From Bacillota bacterium (GTDB lineage: Bacteria > Bacillota > Clostridia > Christensenellales > CAG-138): DNA of 25,976 nucleotides. A program made the position numbers and the translations under genes. How positions within the stretch are numbered: position 1 is the stretch's first letter; each line of letters starts with the position of its first letter. The stretch is taken from NCBI GenBank assembly GCA_023458355.1, contig JAEWZS010000255.1:1-25976 (forward strand). Direction: 5' to 3'. Under the pieces are notes generated by a model that was not told where the DNA came from, ran no database searches, and was given only the letters and a program-made list of their open reading frames with translations. Below are positions 7,235 to 15,722 of the stretch, in pieces.

Positions 7235-7647
7235 GCATTCAAATCCGCAGGTGTAAACGGTGCCGGTAAAAGCTCACCGAATGGCACCACGCGGTACTGG
7301 CCGCTCCTATCGGCACAGATCACAGGCAGATCAGCATCGCAAAACTCCGCAAGCACCTGGCGGCAAACGCCGCAGGGCGAAGCGAAACCCTCACCATCCC
7401 AAACGATTGCGATTGCCTCAAATTTGCGTTCGCCGTCGTAAACGGCCTTGAAAATTGCGGTGCGCTCCGCGCAGTTGGTGGGCGAATAGGCTGCGTTTTC
7501 TATGTTGCAGCCGAGATAATATGCGCCGGAGGCGGTTTTGAGACATGCACCTACACGAAATTTGGAGTAGGGCACATATGCTCTTTCTTTTGCGTCGTTC
7601 GCCATGCGGAGCATACTCTTGATTTCAAAATCATGAATCTGTATCAT
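7231..7647 (-). CDS. cdd: Cytidine deaminase
   Basis: Deaminates cytidine and deoxycytidine to (deoxy)uridine in pyrimidine salvage. The 138-residue length fits the small homotetrameric form. The catalytic zinc site is complete: C59-A-E61 (NCAERTAIF) with the proton-shuttling glutamate, and PCGVC with C92 and C95. Substrate-binding FRVGACL and GCNIENAAYSPT are present. The ATG overlaps the ybeY stop by 4 nt, and its own stop overlaps the era start by 4 nt. In many Firmicutes a diacylglycerol/undecaprenol kinase gene (dgkA) lies between ybeY and cdd; here there is none. Confidence 0.97.
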   Translation of the reverse strand: MIQIHDFEIKSMLRMANDAKERAYVPYSKFRVGACLKTASGAYYLGCNIENAAYSPTNCAERTAIFKAVYDGERKFEAIAIVWDGEGFASPCGVCRQVLAEFCDADLPVICADRSGQYRVVPFGELLPAPFTPADLNA

Positions 7648-8084
7648 CGTTTTAACCCCATATCATTTAGAATTATTTCCTGGAGGGCATACATTTTATT
7701 TGCATCCTCCCGGTTTAAATGGTCATAACCCAGTATGTGAAGCGTACCGTGCACCGCGAGAAAAGCAAATTCCCGCTCAGGTGAATGTCCGTACTCCTCC
7801 GCCTGTATGTAAGCGCGTGCACAGGAGATAGCTATATCGCCCAAGGATCCGTCCGGAATAGTCTCTATTTGCGTTCCTTCGTTGGCGGGAAAGCTCAGCA
7901 CATCGGTCGTAGCATCGATATTACGAAAGTTTTTATTCAGTGTTTGAATCTCAACATCGTCCGTAAGAACAATATTGATATCGCCTGCAGCATTCTCGTG
8001 TTTAAGTGCTGCTGCCACGGCATTTTGAACGATCGCTGGGATTTCCGTTTTAAGCCCCTCATAGTTCACGATTACGTCGATCAC
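7644..8084 (-). CDS. ybeY: Endoribonuclease YbeY (rRNA maturation factor)
   Basis: Metal-dependent RNase involved in 16S rRNA 3'-end processing and ribosome quality control. The 146-residue protein has the family signature HGTLHILGYDH, with the three zinc ligands H112, H116 and H122, preceded by DVLSFPANEG and GDIAISCARA. The start codon is GTG, overlapping the yqfF stop as GTGA, with GGAAA a few bases upstream; translation is therefore likely coupled to yqfF. Position between the PgpH-type gene and cdd is the normal Firmicutes order. Confidence 0.97.
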   Translation of the reverse strand: MIDVIVNYEGLKTEIPAIVQNAVAAALKHENAAGDINIVLTDDVEIQTLNKNFRNIDATTDVLSFPANEGTQIETIPDGSLGDIAISCARAYIQAEEYGHSPEREFAFLAVHGTLHILGYDHLNREDANKMYALQEIILNDMGLKR

Positions 8085-10237
8085 ACCCGATTTCCTTTCT
8101 GTTCTAAAGTCGGATATTCCACCCTGTCATGCATAATGCCGTTAAAGGTCTTTAAAAAGCTTGCTTCTATGGCGGAAAGATCACTTAGCGTAACGGGTGC
8201 GTTTGCCAACAGGCTATCTGAATCGCTTATTTTATGGGTGATGATGCGGTGCACCATTTGCTCCCGCTCCTCACGCGTAGTTTCGCTGCCGAGCGAGCGC
8301 ACGGCGGCTTCGCAGGAGTCTGCAAGCATTACGATAGCGCTTTCTTTGGTGCTCGGTTTGTTGCCGGGATAGCGAAAAAGCTTATGGTTCGGCCTTCCGC
8401 CTTCATCAAGTGCTTTTTGGTAAAAGTAGGTCATAAGCGCATTGCCGTGATGCTCCGCAGCGATGCGGATTACCGCTGAGGGGAGCTTATGTTTTACGAG
8501 GAGCGCTACGCTGTCTTTTTGGTGTGAGATAATTGCCGCAGCACTTTCATTTGGAGCAAGCGTATCATGTATGTTCTCGTTGGGCTTTTGATTTTCCTTG
8601 AAATACAAAGGTCGTTTAAGTTTACCAACATCATGGTAAACAGCACCTACGCGCGCTAAAAGGCTGTTTGCGCCTATTTTTTCTGCAGCTGCCTCCGCAA
8701 GTGATGCAACGAGCATGGAATGTTGATAGGTGCCCGGTGCCTCCTGCATGAGTTGCTTTAATAGCGGCTGTGAGGTGCTTAAAAGCTCATTGAGCCGCGC
8801 GGCCGTCGCTACGTCAAACAGATTTTCCCATATCGAAAGCGAACCCACCACCAACATGGCGCTGAGCATGGCGCTACCAAGGCTCCACCCCATATCCGCG
8901 AGCAGCACTGTATACGGGTTACCTACTGCGAGATGGAGTGCTGCCGTAACGGCTGCTGCCGCCACACCGCCCATCGAACCGGCTGCGATGATGGCACCTC
9001 GGTTATGCGTTTTACGAAGCGAAAGCACCGTAACGATGCCCGAAGCAAGCGTGGATAGGAGCATGAGAACAAATTCAAAGCTGAAAAGCGGTGTACCGTC
9101 GCCGCATGCCATTATGCCTGAAAACAGCGCTGTGACTACCGCCACGGCGAACCCTGCGCTTTCAGATACCAAAAGCGATGCGAGCATCACTGCAAGAAGC
9201 ACGATGGTCATATGCGTGTTTATGCCGCTAACCGCCCAGCTGATGAGTGCCGTGAGCGATAAGAACGCTGCAAGAATGAGCGAACTTTTGATATTGACGA
9301 GTATTTCATCGTGAAGTACGAATAGATAAGCTGCAAACACCGCATACGCTACGAACATATAGACCCCGATGCCAATCTGCATGGTAACATCGTTTTCCGC
9401 CTGGCGCACAAGCCCAAGTTTTTGGAGCATTGCGATTTGTGAGTCTGTGAGAATCGTACCTTCGCTTACCAAAACCTCGCCTTTTTTCACGGTAACGTCA
9501 GCAATACGTTCCGCACTTTCCTCCTGCGCAGCGAGAGTGGCAGGCTCGTCAATCAGATACGTAGGTTGCATATAGGCGTCGATTATGCTTTCCCCGATGG
9601 CCTTGATTGCATCGGAAATGCGCATTGCTCCTGCAAGTTCGAGCTTACTCTTGGCTCTAACAGATTCGAGTGAATTCTCATTCAACCCTGCACTCAACGC
9701 CGTATTCAACTTAGGGAGGACGATATCCTTCAAAAAGGATATATCCGTATCGGTCGCGGCAAGTGCCGCATACAGCAAATCCTTCGTTAGCTTCGGATTG
9801 GTTTTCTGTAAATACGCGTTTACCTGCTCGGCGGTTAGATACCGTTCCCAATCTTTCGCATCGGTCATATCGGCGACATTGCCGCCCGCATCGATCACGA
9901 GGCTTTTTGCCTCCGTGCGTAAGGAGCTTAGTGCATCAAAGAAGGAGCTTGAGGCTTCTTTCAAGGAGGCAACCTTATCTGCGTCGATGCGGTATACCTC
10001 AGGCGTATTGCGTCGTGCAAGCGCGCGGAGCGCTTCGGTTGCCGCATCGTCTCTCACATCGCGCGTGGCATATATGGTTTCGGGTGCTGTGGAACCAACG
10101 GATAACTCATAGCGTATGGGCGTAAGCTCCAACACCGCTATGACGTACATGACAAGGAAGGAAGCAGCAAGAAGCGCCGCAGAAAAATAGCGAACGTACC
10201 TGTACGGTATGCGGAATCTTTTTTCGTTGCCTGCCAT
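8081..10237 (-). CDS. yqfF: 7TM-HD cyclic-di-AMP phosphodiesterase (PgpH/YqfF type)
   Basis: Membrane phosphodiesterase that hydrolyses c-di-AMP, affecting osmotic and cell-wall homeostasis. At 718 residues it has the full architecture: an N-terminal membrane helix (about 17-37), an extracellular 7TMR-HDED domain (about 40-270), seven membrane helices (about 285-470), then a cytosolic HD domain. The HD metal ligands are visible: H506 in YQHSMLVAS, H535-D536 in VYHDVGKL, then ISHQKDS, AEHHGNAL and the final D of MLADSCEAA. The ATG has GGGGGAGA 5 nt upstream. It lies 19 nt after phoH and overlaps ybeY by 4 nt. Confidence 0.96.
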   Translation of the reverse strand: MAGNEKRFRIPYRYVRYFSAALLAASFLVMYVIAVLELTPIRYELSVGSTAPETIYATRDVRDDAATEALRALARRNTPEVYRIDADKVASLKEASSSFFDALSSLRTEAKSLVIDAGGNVADMTDAKDWERYLTAEQVNAYLQKTNPKLTKDLLYAALAATDTDISFLKDIVLPKLNTALSAGLNENSLESVRAKSKLELAGAMRISDAIKAIGESIIDAYMQPTYLIDEPATLAAQEESAERIADVTVKKGEVLVSEGTILTDSQIAMLQKLGLVRQAENDVTMQIGIGVYMFVAYAVFAAYLFVLHDEILVNIKSSLILAAFLSLTALISWAVSGINTHMTIVLLAVMLASLLVSESAGFAVAVVTALFSGIMACGDGTPLFSFEFVLMLLSTLASGIVTVLSLRKTHNRGAIIAAGSMGGVAAAAVTAALHLAVGNPYTVLLADMGWSLGSAMLSAMLVVGSLSIWENLFDVATAARLNELLSTSQPLLKQLMQEAPGTYQHSMLVASLAEAAAEKIGANSLLARVGAVYHDVGKLKRPLYFKENQKPNENIHDTLAPNESAAAIISHQKDSVALLVKHKLPSAVIRIAAEHHGNALMTYFYQKALDEGGRPNHKLFRYPGNKPSTKESAIVMLADSCEAAVRSLGSETTREEREQMVHRIITHKISDSDSLLANAPVTLSDLSAIEASFLKTFNGIMHDRVEYPTLEQKGNRV

Positions 10238-10256
10238 GCTCTCCCCCTTTCACTTA

Positions 10257-11270
10257 TCAAGAATGGAAATGGTGTTCTGCCTTTTCGTAAGCCTTTATAA
10301 TGCGCTGCACCATCTCGTGGCGTACAACGTCCTTATGCGTTAAAAACACCTGTGCAATACCCTCGGTGCCTCTTAATACATCGAGCGCATGCACAAGGCC
10401 GCTCTTCCTCTCGCGAGGGAGATCGATTTGGGTGATATCCCCCGTCACCACAACGCGCGAGCCCTCGCCGAAGCGTGTGAGAAACATCTTCATCTGCTCG
10501 ACGGTACAGTTTTGCGCCTCATCTAAAATGATGTAGGCGTCATTGAGCGTGCGCCCGCGCATGTAAGCAAGGGGTGCAACTTCGATGGCCCCGCGCTCGG
10601 TAAGGTTTCTGAACGACTCGCTGCCCAAAAAATCGTTAAGTGCATCGTAAAGCGGCCGAAGATACGGGTCTACCTTGTTTTGCAGATCGCCCGGTAAAAA
10701 GCCCAGCTTTTCGCCCGCCTCCACTGCAGGACGGGTAAGGATAATCGTATCGACATCCTTGTTTTTTAATGCCAGCACCGCCATCGCCACCGCTAGGTAG
10801 GTTTTACCCGTACCTGCGGGCCCTACGCCAAAAACAAGGGTGTTATGCTTAAGGGCGGAAACATACTTTTTCTGGCCGAGCGTTTTGCACTTGATCTGCC
10901 TTCCTTTGTTGGTGAAGGCCACCACATCGTCCACAAGCTCTGTAATAAGCTCCGCATTTCCCTCCTTCGCGAGGTCTATCGCGTAGCGTATGCGGCTTCG
11001 GTCGATGCTCTCGCCGCGCCGTAAAACTTTAAGCAGCTTGTCCAAAACGGTAGCTGCAAGCTCCGTTTGTGCGATACCGCCGCTCACACATATACTCTCG
11101 GCTTCGGAACGAATACGCGCACCTGTTTCATCCTCGATAATTTTGAGGTTTTCGTCGAATACGCCGAAGAGCTTTATCGCTTCGTCCATAGAGCCCAGAG
11201 GGACAAGCCTATGCGCCGGTTCGCTGCAATCACAAAGCGCCTCAGCGGGGGGGTCAAAAAATTGATCCAT
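10257..11270 (-). CDS. phoH: PhoH-family ATPase (PhoH/PhoL)
   Basis: RNA-associated P-loop ATPase, 337 residues. An N-terminal KH-like part (about 20-85) precedes the PhoH domain. Walker A GPAGTGKT is at residues 150-157, ILTRPAVEAGEKLGFLPGD is the conserved central motif, Walker B YIILDEAQN is at about 246-254, and VVTGDITQIDLP is the sensor region. The function is not settled; in this gene cluster it is usually tied to RNA metabolism and ribosome maturation alongside YbeY and Era. The ATG has only a distant GAGG (about 16 nt), so initiation may be weak or coupled to yqfD, which ends 32 nt upstream. Confidence 0.96.
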   Translation of the reverse strand: MDQFFDPPAEALCDCSEPAHRLVPLGSMDEAIKLFGVFDENLKIIEDETGARIRSEAESICVSGGIAQTELAATVLDKLLKVLRRGESIDRSRIRYAIDLAKEGNAELITELVDDVVAFTNKGRQIKCKTLGQKKYVSALKHNTLVFGVGPAGTGKTYLAVAMAVLALKNKDVDTIILTRPAVEAGEKLGFLPGDLQNKVDPYLRPLYDALNDFLGSESFRNLTERGAIEVAPLAYMRGRTLNDAYIILDEAQNCTVEQMKMFLTRFGEGSRVVVTGDITQIDLPRERKSGLVHALDVLRGTEGIAQVFLTHKDVVRHEMVQRIIKAYEKAEHHFHS

Positions 11271-11302
11271 ACAGTTGTCTTAAGAACCTCATCGTTTCAA
11301 AT

Positions 11303-12463
11303 TTACTGAATCCACGCGATGCTTTGTTCCATCGTCACATCGATAACTGCCTGCACCGAACCGGATTCCTGTCTATTTATAATGGTCTTTTTCGAAAGAA
11401 TTTTCCCATCTCTCGGCAGCTTATCCATCAGCTCCTGATGTGCCATATATACCGCGTAGGATTCAAGCTCCTCGTAGGTAGCCGGCGCCGATCCTGATGC
11501 AAGTTCGTAACACATGCGGCTTTCAATCCTTACAGGCAGGAAAAGGTTGTTAAACATCGATGAAGAAATTGTCTCTGCTTCGCTCATCGCATACGGGCTT
11601 TCCGGTTCAAAAAGCCGTAACCCGAACAGGTTTATGCCTGTGTAGGTAAAAGAATTGCCCGTTCGAACGGGTTTTTCCATGTTAGGCCCCGCGGTATAGG
11701 TAAAGCGGTAATGGACCTGCGCAATCACCTCACCATGCGCACGTACGTAGTTTGGCGCAGCGCCTTCGGCCGCCATATCGGCGCTTATGAGCAAATCACC
11801 TTTTTTTACGGCATCGCCTACGCGCACCTTAGGGCTTCCGCTAAACGTAACGATACGGCTTATAATACCTTCTTCCGCAGCGTAAATGCTTGCGTATGGT
11901 TCTGTTTCAACCACCTGCGGCATGTTTGCCGCCTCACGCACATTTACCTTTAATATGACTCCGTCTAACTCGGTGCCTGCCCAAGCTATACGGGCGTCCG
12001 AAGCCATCACGGCTCGGTTAAGCTCAGGGGTGCGCACTTCGGATCGTGGGGTGCCGGGATGTATATCCATGCCTTCGAGCGTTGCGATGATTTCTCGCTC
12101 ATCCACCACGTCGCAGCCCGATACGGATACAAACCAAACAAAGCGCGATGCCCCAAGGAGTGCAGCTAAAACCACCACCCAGCCGAGCAGGAGCACCTTG
12201 CGAAATCGCAAAGGCAAAAGAGATACAACAATGCCGTGCTTTTCCAAAATGCGTATACGGCAACGCTGCGTGCGCCTAAGCTTATGCAAGGCATAAAAGC
12301 CCTCCATGCTGACGCATGCCGTCATGGACGAGGTATTCTTGCGCTTCACATCCCAAATCTTTATTCCGCGAGATAAAGCAAGGTTAAGAAAGCGTTCGAG
12401 CGATAAACCGTCCAGTTGTATGATAACATATCCAGTTAAAGAATTCCATATACCACGCCGCAT
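11303..12463 (-). CDS. yqfD: Sporulation protein YqfD
   Basis: Membrane protein of the SpoIV/YqfD family needed for efficient sporulation, 386 residues. Residues 1-88 form the cytoplasmic N-domain (GYVIIQLDGLSLERFLNLAL, then a charged LRRTQRCRIRILEKHG). A single membrane helix lies at about 90-113. The extracytoplasmic part includes a POTRA-like strand (VSVSGCDVV, about 113-120) and a lipoyl/HlyD-like segment with VRVGDAVKKGDLLISA. ATG with GGGGGA 5 nt upstream. It follows yqfC by 45 nt in the usual pair; in Bacillus the pair belongs to the mother-cell SigE regulon, and I infer the same here. Confidence 0.94.
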   Translation of the reverse strand: MRRGIWNSLTGYVIIQLDGLSLERFLNLALSRGIKIWDVKRKNTSSMTACVSMEGFYALHKLRRTQRCRIRILEKHGIVVSLLPLRFRKVLLLGWVVVLAALLGASRFVWFVSVSGCDVVDEREIIATLEGMDIHPGTPRSEVRTPELNRAVMASDARIAWAGTELDGVILKVNVREAANMPQVVETEPYASIYAAEEGIISRIVTFSGSPKVRVGDAVKKGDLLISADMAAEGAAPNYVRAHGEVIAQVHYRFTYTAGPNMEKPVRTGNSFTYTGINLFGLRLFEPESPYAMSEAETISSSMFNNLFLPVRIESRMCYELASGSAPATYEELESYAVYMAHQELMDKLPRDGKILSKKTIINRQESGSVQAVIDVTMEQSIAWIQ

Positions 12464-12508
12464 CGCCGTCCCCCAAGCCCACGCGGTATCGGCCCAAAAC
12501 CGCTGAAT

Positions 12509-12790
12509 TTACACTTTGTTTTCATATTCTACAGACACAATTTTGCCGCTTACCAATAGTCTTTCCGCGCTCAGTTCCTCAATGGAAAGATTCTCTCCAA
12601 CAACTCTGAGCATGCCGCTTCCCGTCTGAAGCCTTGCAAAGTTCGGAAAGTATTCGTAAATCCCTTTATGATTTTCCACCAATACCCGTTCCGTACCGAG
12701 TATAGTAAGCCGCGGTACATCGAGCATTGTCTCCATCGGTATATCGAGTGCCTCGATAATTTTCCGCTTTAATCTTATTTTTCTGCCCAT
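12509..12790 (-). CDS. yqfC: Sporulation protein YqfC (YabP family)
   Basis: A 93-residue YabP/YqfC-family protein: KIIEALDIPMETMLDVPRL, ILGTERVLVENHKGIYEY and a terminal SGKIVSVEYENKV are typical. The frame continues to another ATG five codons upstream, but the ATG chosen here has GGGGGAA 6 nt ahead, whereas the upstream one has no comparable site. It precedes yqfD as in other spore formers. A CATACACA sequence at 12828-12821 matches 7 of 8 bases of the Bacillus SigE -10 consensus, but no convincing -35 partner was found. Molecular role unknown. Confidence 0.92.
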   Translation of the reverse strand: MGRKIRLKRKIIEALDIPMETMLDVPRLTILGTERVLVENHKGIYEYFPNFARLQTGSGMLRVVGENLSIEELSAERLLVSGKIVSVEYENKV

Positions 12791-12906
12791 AACAACTTCC
12801 CCCATACAAACCTATTTAGATGTGTATGCGGGATGCAGGTAAAAAAGCCTTTTACATATCCTTAGAACAGCCCATAGAAGCAAACTATGTATTGCTTTGC
12901 TTTTAG

Positions 12907-12944
12907 AAAATCCGGCATACGCTAAAGTGTAAGCGCATGCCGGA
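12907..12944 (-). terminator. Intrinsic terminator of sigG
   Basis: On the minus strand TCCGGCAT (12944-12937) pairs with ATGCCGGA (12918-12911); the stem continues inward with four more pairs after one A-C mismatch, and is followed by TTTTCTAAAA. It lies about 28 nt past the sigG stop and separates sigG from yqfC. Confidence 0.85.
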
Positions 12945-12972
12945 AACGATAACAATTGCGGCGGATTAAAAT

Positions 12973-13746
12973 CTAAACGTGTTTTCGCATATGCTTCAAA
13001 GCGCTTTTTTCGAGCCGCGAAACCTGCGCCTGGCTTATATTGATCTCCTCGGCAACTTCCATCTGTGTTTTTCCGTGGAAGAAGCGAAGCTCTATGATGC
13101 GTTTTTCTCGCTCCGTTAAATGGCTGAGCCCGCCCTCGATGCTGATGCGGTCAAGCCATAAATCGTCGGAGCAGGAATCATCCTTTACCTGATCCATCAC
13201 ATAAATGGCATCTCCGTCGTCATGGTAAATCGGCTCAAACAACGAAACGGGGTCTTGAATAGCATCGAGCGCGAACACGACATCCTCCTCAGGCAATCCA
13301 AGCGCTTTAGCTACCTCTGAAATATGCGGCTCGCGCGCATTCTCCTCTGCAAGCCTCGTTCGCATCTGCAGAGCTTTATAAGCAGTATCGCGAAGCGAGC
13401 GACTTACGCGAAGTGGATTATTGTCTCGTAAATGTCTCCTTAGCTCACCGATGATCATCGGTACGGCATAGGTTGAAAAGCGTACGTTGTGAGAAAGGTC
13501 AAAGTTATCCAAAGCCTTAATGAGGCCAATACAACCCACCTGAAACAGATCATCCATTTGCTCGCCGCGGTTTGAAAAACGCTGAATAACACTTAAAACC
13601 AGGCGAAGGTTTTCTCGAATAAACTCCTCGCGCGCCTCCAAATCGCCGGCTTTAACCTTCAGAAGAAGCTCCTGGCTGCGTTTATGCGTCATCATCGGCA
13701 GCTTTGCCGTATCGAGGCCGCATATTTCGACTTTGTTCGTATACAA
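12973..13746 (-). CDS. sigG: RNA polymerase sporulation sigma factor SigG
   Basis: Late forespore sigma factor directing spore-protective genes. The 257-residue protein is full length. Its N-terminus NKVEICGLDTAKLP matches the start of Bacillus SigG. Region 2 shows NLRLVLSVIQRFSNRGEQMDDLFQVG and NFDLSHNVRFSTYAVPMIIGE; region 3 shows NPLRVSRSLRDTAYKALQ and VVFALDAIQDPVSLFEPIY; region 4 ends GKTQMEVAEEINISQAQVSRLE. The start is TTG, supported by GGAGGGG 7 nt upstream and by the match to SigG N-termini. SigF and SigG are close relatives; the EICG N-terminus and the DAIQDPVSLFEPIY stretch favour SigG. It has its own terminator and sits directly upstream of yqfC-yqfD; here it is not beside a spoIIGA-sigE pair. 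Confidence 0.96.
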   Translation of the reverse strand: MYTNKVEICGLDTAKLPMMTHKRSQELLLKVKAGDLEAREEFIRENLRLVLSVIQRFSNRGEQMDDLFQVGCIGLIKALDNFDLSHNVRFSTYAVPMIIGELRRHLRDNNPLRVSRSLRDTAYKALQMRTRLAEENAREPHISEVAKALGLPEEDVVFALDAIQDPVSLFEPIYHDDGDAIYVMDQVKDDSCSDDLWLDRISIEGGLSHLTEREKRIIELRFFHGKTQMEVAEEINISQAQVSRLEKSALKHMRKHV

Positions 13747-14069
13747 GAAAAATCCCCTCCCCTTTTCGGCTGTGCTTAGACTCTAGCATTGCCGCAAGGA
13801 AGGTATTTTATCCGAACGAAAACGGGCGAAAAAACCGATTTTTCGCCCATCTACAAAGGTATTACATCAATTTATTCCATGGTTTTTTTCGTGTTTTTTG
13901 GCGGGTTCTCCAACATATCACAGGTAACCCATACCGACAAAACAGCCCTAAAACGGGCGGTACGGTCAACACGTTGAATCAGGTTTGTCCTCGTCAAGTT
14001 CCCCACACTTAGCATGTATAGTGTTTCAAAACTTTCTGCTTCCTTGCACAAAACAAATCAAGAAGAAGC
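13747..14069. other. Gene-free region between sigG and the PfkB kinase gene
   Basis: About 320 nt with no supported gene. It holds a 10-bp perfect inverted repeat GGGCGAAAAA (13824-13833) / TTTTTCGCCC (13839-13848) with a 5-nt loop. On the minus strand this hairpin is followed by GTTTTCGTT and could be a weak terminator for the sugar operon or lie in the sigG leader. The sequence AAAACGGGCG occurs twice, starting near 13819 and near 13951. A sigG promoter must be here, but I could not identify convincing -35/-10 elements. Confidence 0.5.
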
Positions 14070-15014
14070 CTATTCCTCCATTAGCCCAAATACCATCGCT
14101 TCATCCACGATGCTTGGAAGCCCGCCCGGTAAACAAGCTGAGAGCGCTGCGGCTGCCGCACCAAAACGCGCAGCATAAAGAAGCTCGTCTTTGCTCAGTT
14201 CTTCGACAGTTACGCTAAACGAGAGTATACGGCTCATAACTGCACCAAAGAAAATATCCCCGGCACCGGTAGTGTCCCTCGCATTGACTTTATAAGCAGG
14301 AACGAAACTCTCTATGTGTCCGTTTGTAAAAAAGCAGCCATCCGAACCCATGGTGACAAAGGCAAGCTTTGCCCCGTTTTTTATAAGGTTATTTGCAGCC
14401 TGCCGTGCAGGAATTTTATAGGCCAGCTCCCACTCGTCAGCCCCGGCCTTGACGATATCCGATTGAGCAAATCCCCATAGCATGGCCTCTCGTGCCGCAT
14501 CGGGGTTTTCCCAGAGCATTGCGCGATAATTGGGGTCGAATGTTATAAGCACCCCATTATTCTTTGCATAGCGCACAGCCTCCATGGTAGCGCTTCGTGC
14601 GGGTTCGTGCGTAAGAGAAAGCGTACCGAAATGGAAGACGCGAGCATTTTTAATTTCTGTAAACGGTATATCCGCAGTTTTAATGCAGGTATCAGCCCCG
14701 GGTTTACGCGCAAAGGAAAAAAAACGCTCACCATGCTCATCAAGCGATACAAAAGCAAGGGTGGTAAATGCATCCTTCGTTTCGCCTCCGAGAAAGGCAA
14801 TATCATGTGCTTTAAGCGTTTTTTGAAGTTGGCTTCCAAAAGCATCCGTGCCGACCATGCCCACCATACCGCAGCTTTTCCCATAGCGTGTAAGCGCTCC
14901 AAGGTAGTTGAGCGGTGCGCCGCCGGGGTTAGCAGCCATCAAAGGTGCACCCTGTGCGGTTTCTCCCGTTTGCACGAAGTCAATGAGTAATTCGCCAAGC
15001 GCAATAATGTCCAT
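14070..15014 (-). CDS. PfkB-family sugar kinase (fructokinase-like)
   Basis: ATP-dependent sugar kinase of the ribokinase fold, 314 residues. The N-terminal signature reads GELLIDFVQTG and NPGGAPLNYLGALTRYG; the C-terminal PfkB signature DTTGAGD (247-253) carries the catalytic Asp253 and the anion hole. NPGGAPLN and the FDPNYR motif (159-163) are typical of bacterial fructokinases. The ATG has GAGGAG overlapping the previous stop. It is the last gene of the nitrilase - DUF4432 - lyxose isomerase operon, which suggests that it phosphorylates the ketose made by the isomerase (fructose from mannose, or xylulose from lyxose). Substrate is inference; other ketoses are possible. Confidence 0.9.
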   Translation of the reverse strand: MDIIALGELLIDFVQTGETAQGAPLMAANPGGAPLNYLGALTRYGKSCGMVGMVGTDAFGSQLQKTLKAHDIAFLGGETKDAFTTLAFVSLDEHGERFFSFARKPGADTCIKTADIPFTEIKNARVFHFGTLSLTHEPARSATMEAVRYAKNNGVLITFDPNYRAMLWENPDAAREAMLWGFAQSDIVKAGADEWELAYKIPARQAANNLIKNGAKLAFVTMGSDGCFFTNGHIESFVPAYKVNARDTTGAGDIFFGAVMSRILSFSVTVEELSKDELLYAARFGAAAAALSACLPGGLPSIVDEAMVFGLMEE

Positions 15015-15026
15015 CTCTAGCTCTCC

Positions 15027-15716
15027 TCAATCCGCCGCAGGCGGATACTCGTTGCAGAGCAGACGATAGGGAGGTGCATCCTCCTCGATCGCCGGGAAAC
15101 GGCCTATGGGCTCATAAAAGCGGTTATCCGTATTGTCGTCATTACATTGGCTCACTTCGCCGATGAGCACCGGCCCCGTACCCGGTTCCACCTCGAAATC
15201 GTGATATAAATAAGGTTGGATGGAAATACTCATTCCCGGTTCGAGCTTCACCTGTGTTCCAGCAGGCACAGTGCGGCAAACACCGTCCATATGGAGCGTA
15301 ACATCACCCGCGCGGTCAAGCTCCTCCTCGGGCGTAGAATTGTATACGCGGATAAGAAGGTTGCCACCGCCGCGGTTTATAATATCTTCCATCTTGTTCC
15401 AATGGAAGTGGTTGGGAGAATACTGCCCCTCTTTGAGATAAAGCAGTTTTTCCGCATAGGTTTTTTGATATGTATCCCGCATCTTTAAGTTGCCGTTTCG
15501 CAATGTGATGAGGGAAAAGCCTACTTCGTCAAAGCGGCCGAGGCCATAGTCCGTTATATCGAAGCCCAGCATGTTGTCGCGTATCTCATCGTACTCGTGC
15601 CCCTTGTTGCGCCACTGTTCCGGGGTAAATTGGCAAAAAGGTGGCAGTGCAAAACGATATTTAGAAGCCATTTCTTCTAGTTCTCGAAGTGCCCGGTTTA
15701 TTTCAGACCTTTTCAT
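15027..15716 (-). CDS. D-lyxose isomerase family (D-lyxose/D-mannose ketol-isomerase)
   Basis: Cupin-type aldose-ketose isomerase of the DUF1498 family, which converts D-lyxose to D-xylulose and often D-mannose to D-fructose. At 229 residues it matches the family length. The metal site H103-F-H105-x4-E110 (PNHFHWNKMEDIINRGGGN) and H172 (LYHDF) is intact, with the conserved GEVSQCNDDNTDNRFYEP block near the C-terminus. The ATG has AAGGGGG 9 nt upstream, overlapping the stop of the DUF4432 gene; the PfkB kinase gene follows after 12 nt. Together these predict aldose to ketose to phosphoketose conversion. Which aldose is natural cannot be read from the sequence. Confidence 0.9.
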   Translation of the reverse strand: MKRSEINRALRELEEMASKYRFALPPFCQFTPEQWRNKGHEYDEIRDNMLGFDITDYGLGRFDEVGFSLITLRNGNLKMRDTYQKTYAEKLLYLKEGQYSPNHFHWNKMEDIINRGGGNLLIRVYNSTPEEELDRAGDVTLHMDGVCRTVPAGTQVKLEPGMSISIQPYLYHDFEVEPGTGPVLIGEVSQCNDDNTDNRFYEPIGRFPAIEEDAPPYRLLCNEYPPAAD

Positions 15717-15722
15717 TAATAA

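Noticed and set aside
9585..10112. Plus-strand open frames (up to about 195 codons) opposite yqfF
   Set aside because: They are antisense to a well-supported gene, Ser/Ala-rich and low in information, with no ribosome binding site.
12821..12828. SigE promoter for yqfC based on CATACACA
   Set aside because: The -10-like match is good, but no acceptable -35 sequence lies 14-15 nt upstream, so it was kept only as a note and not called as a promoter.
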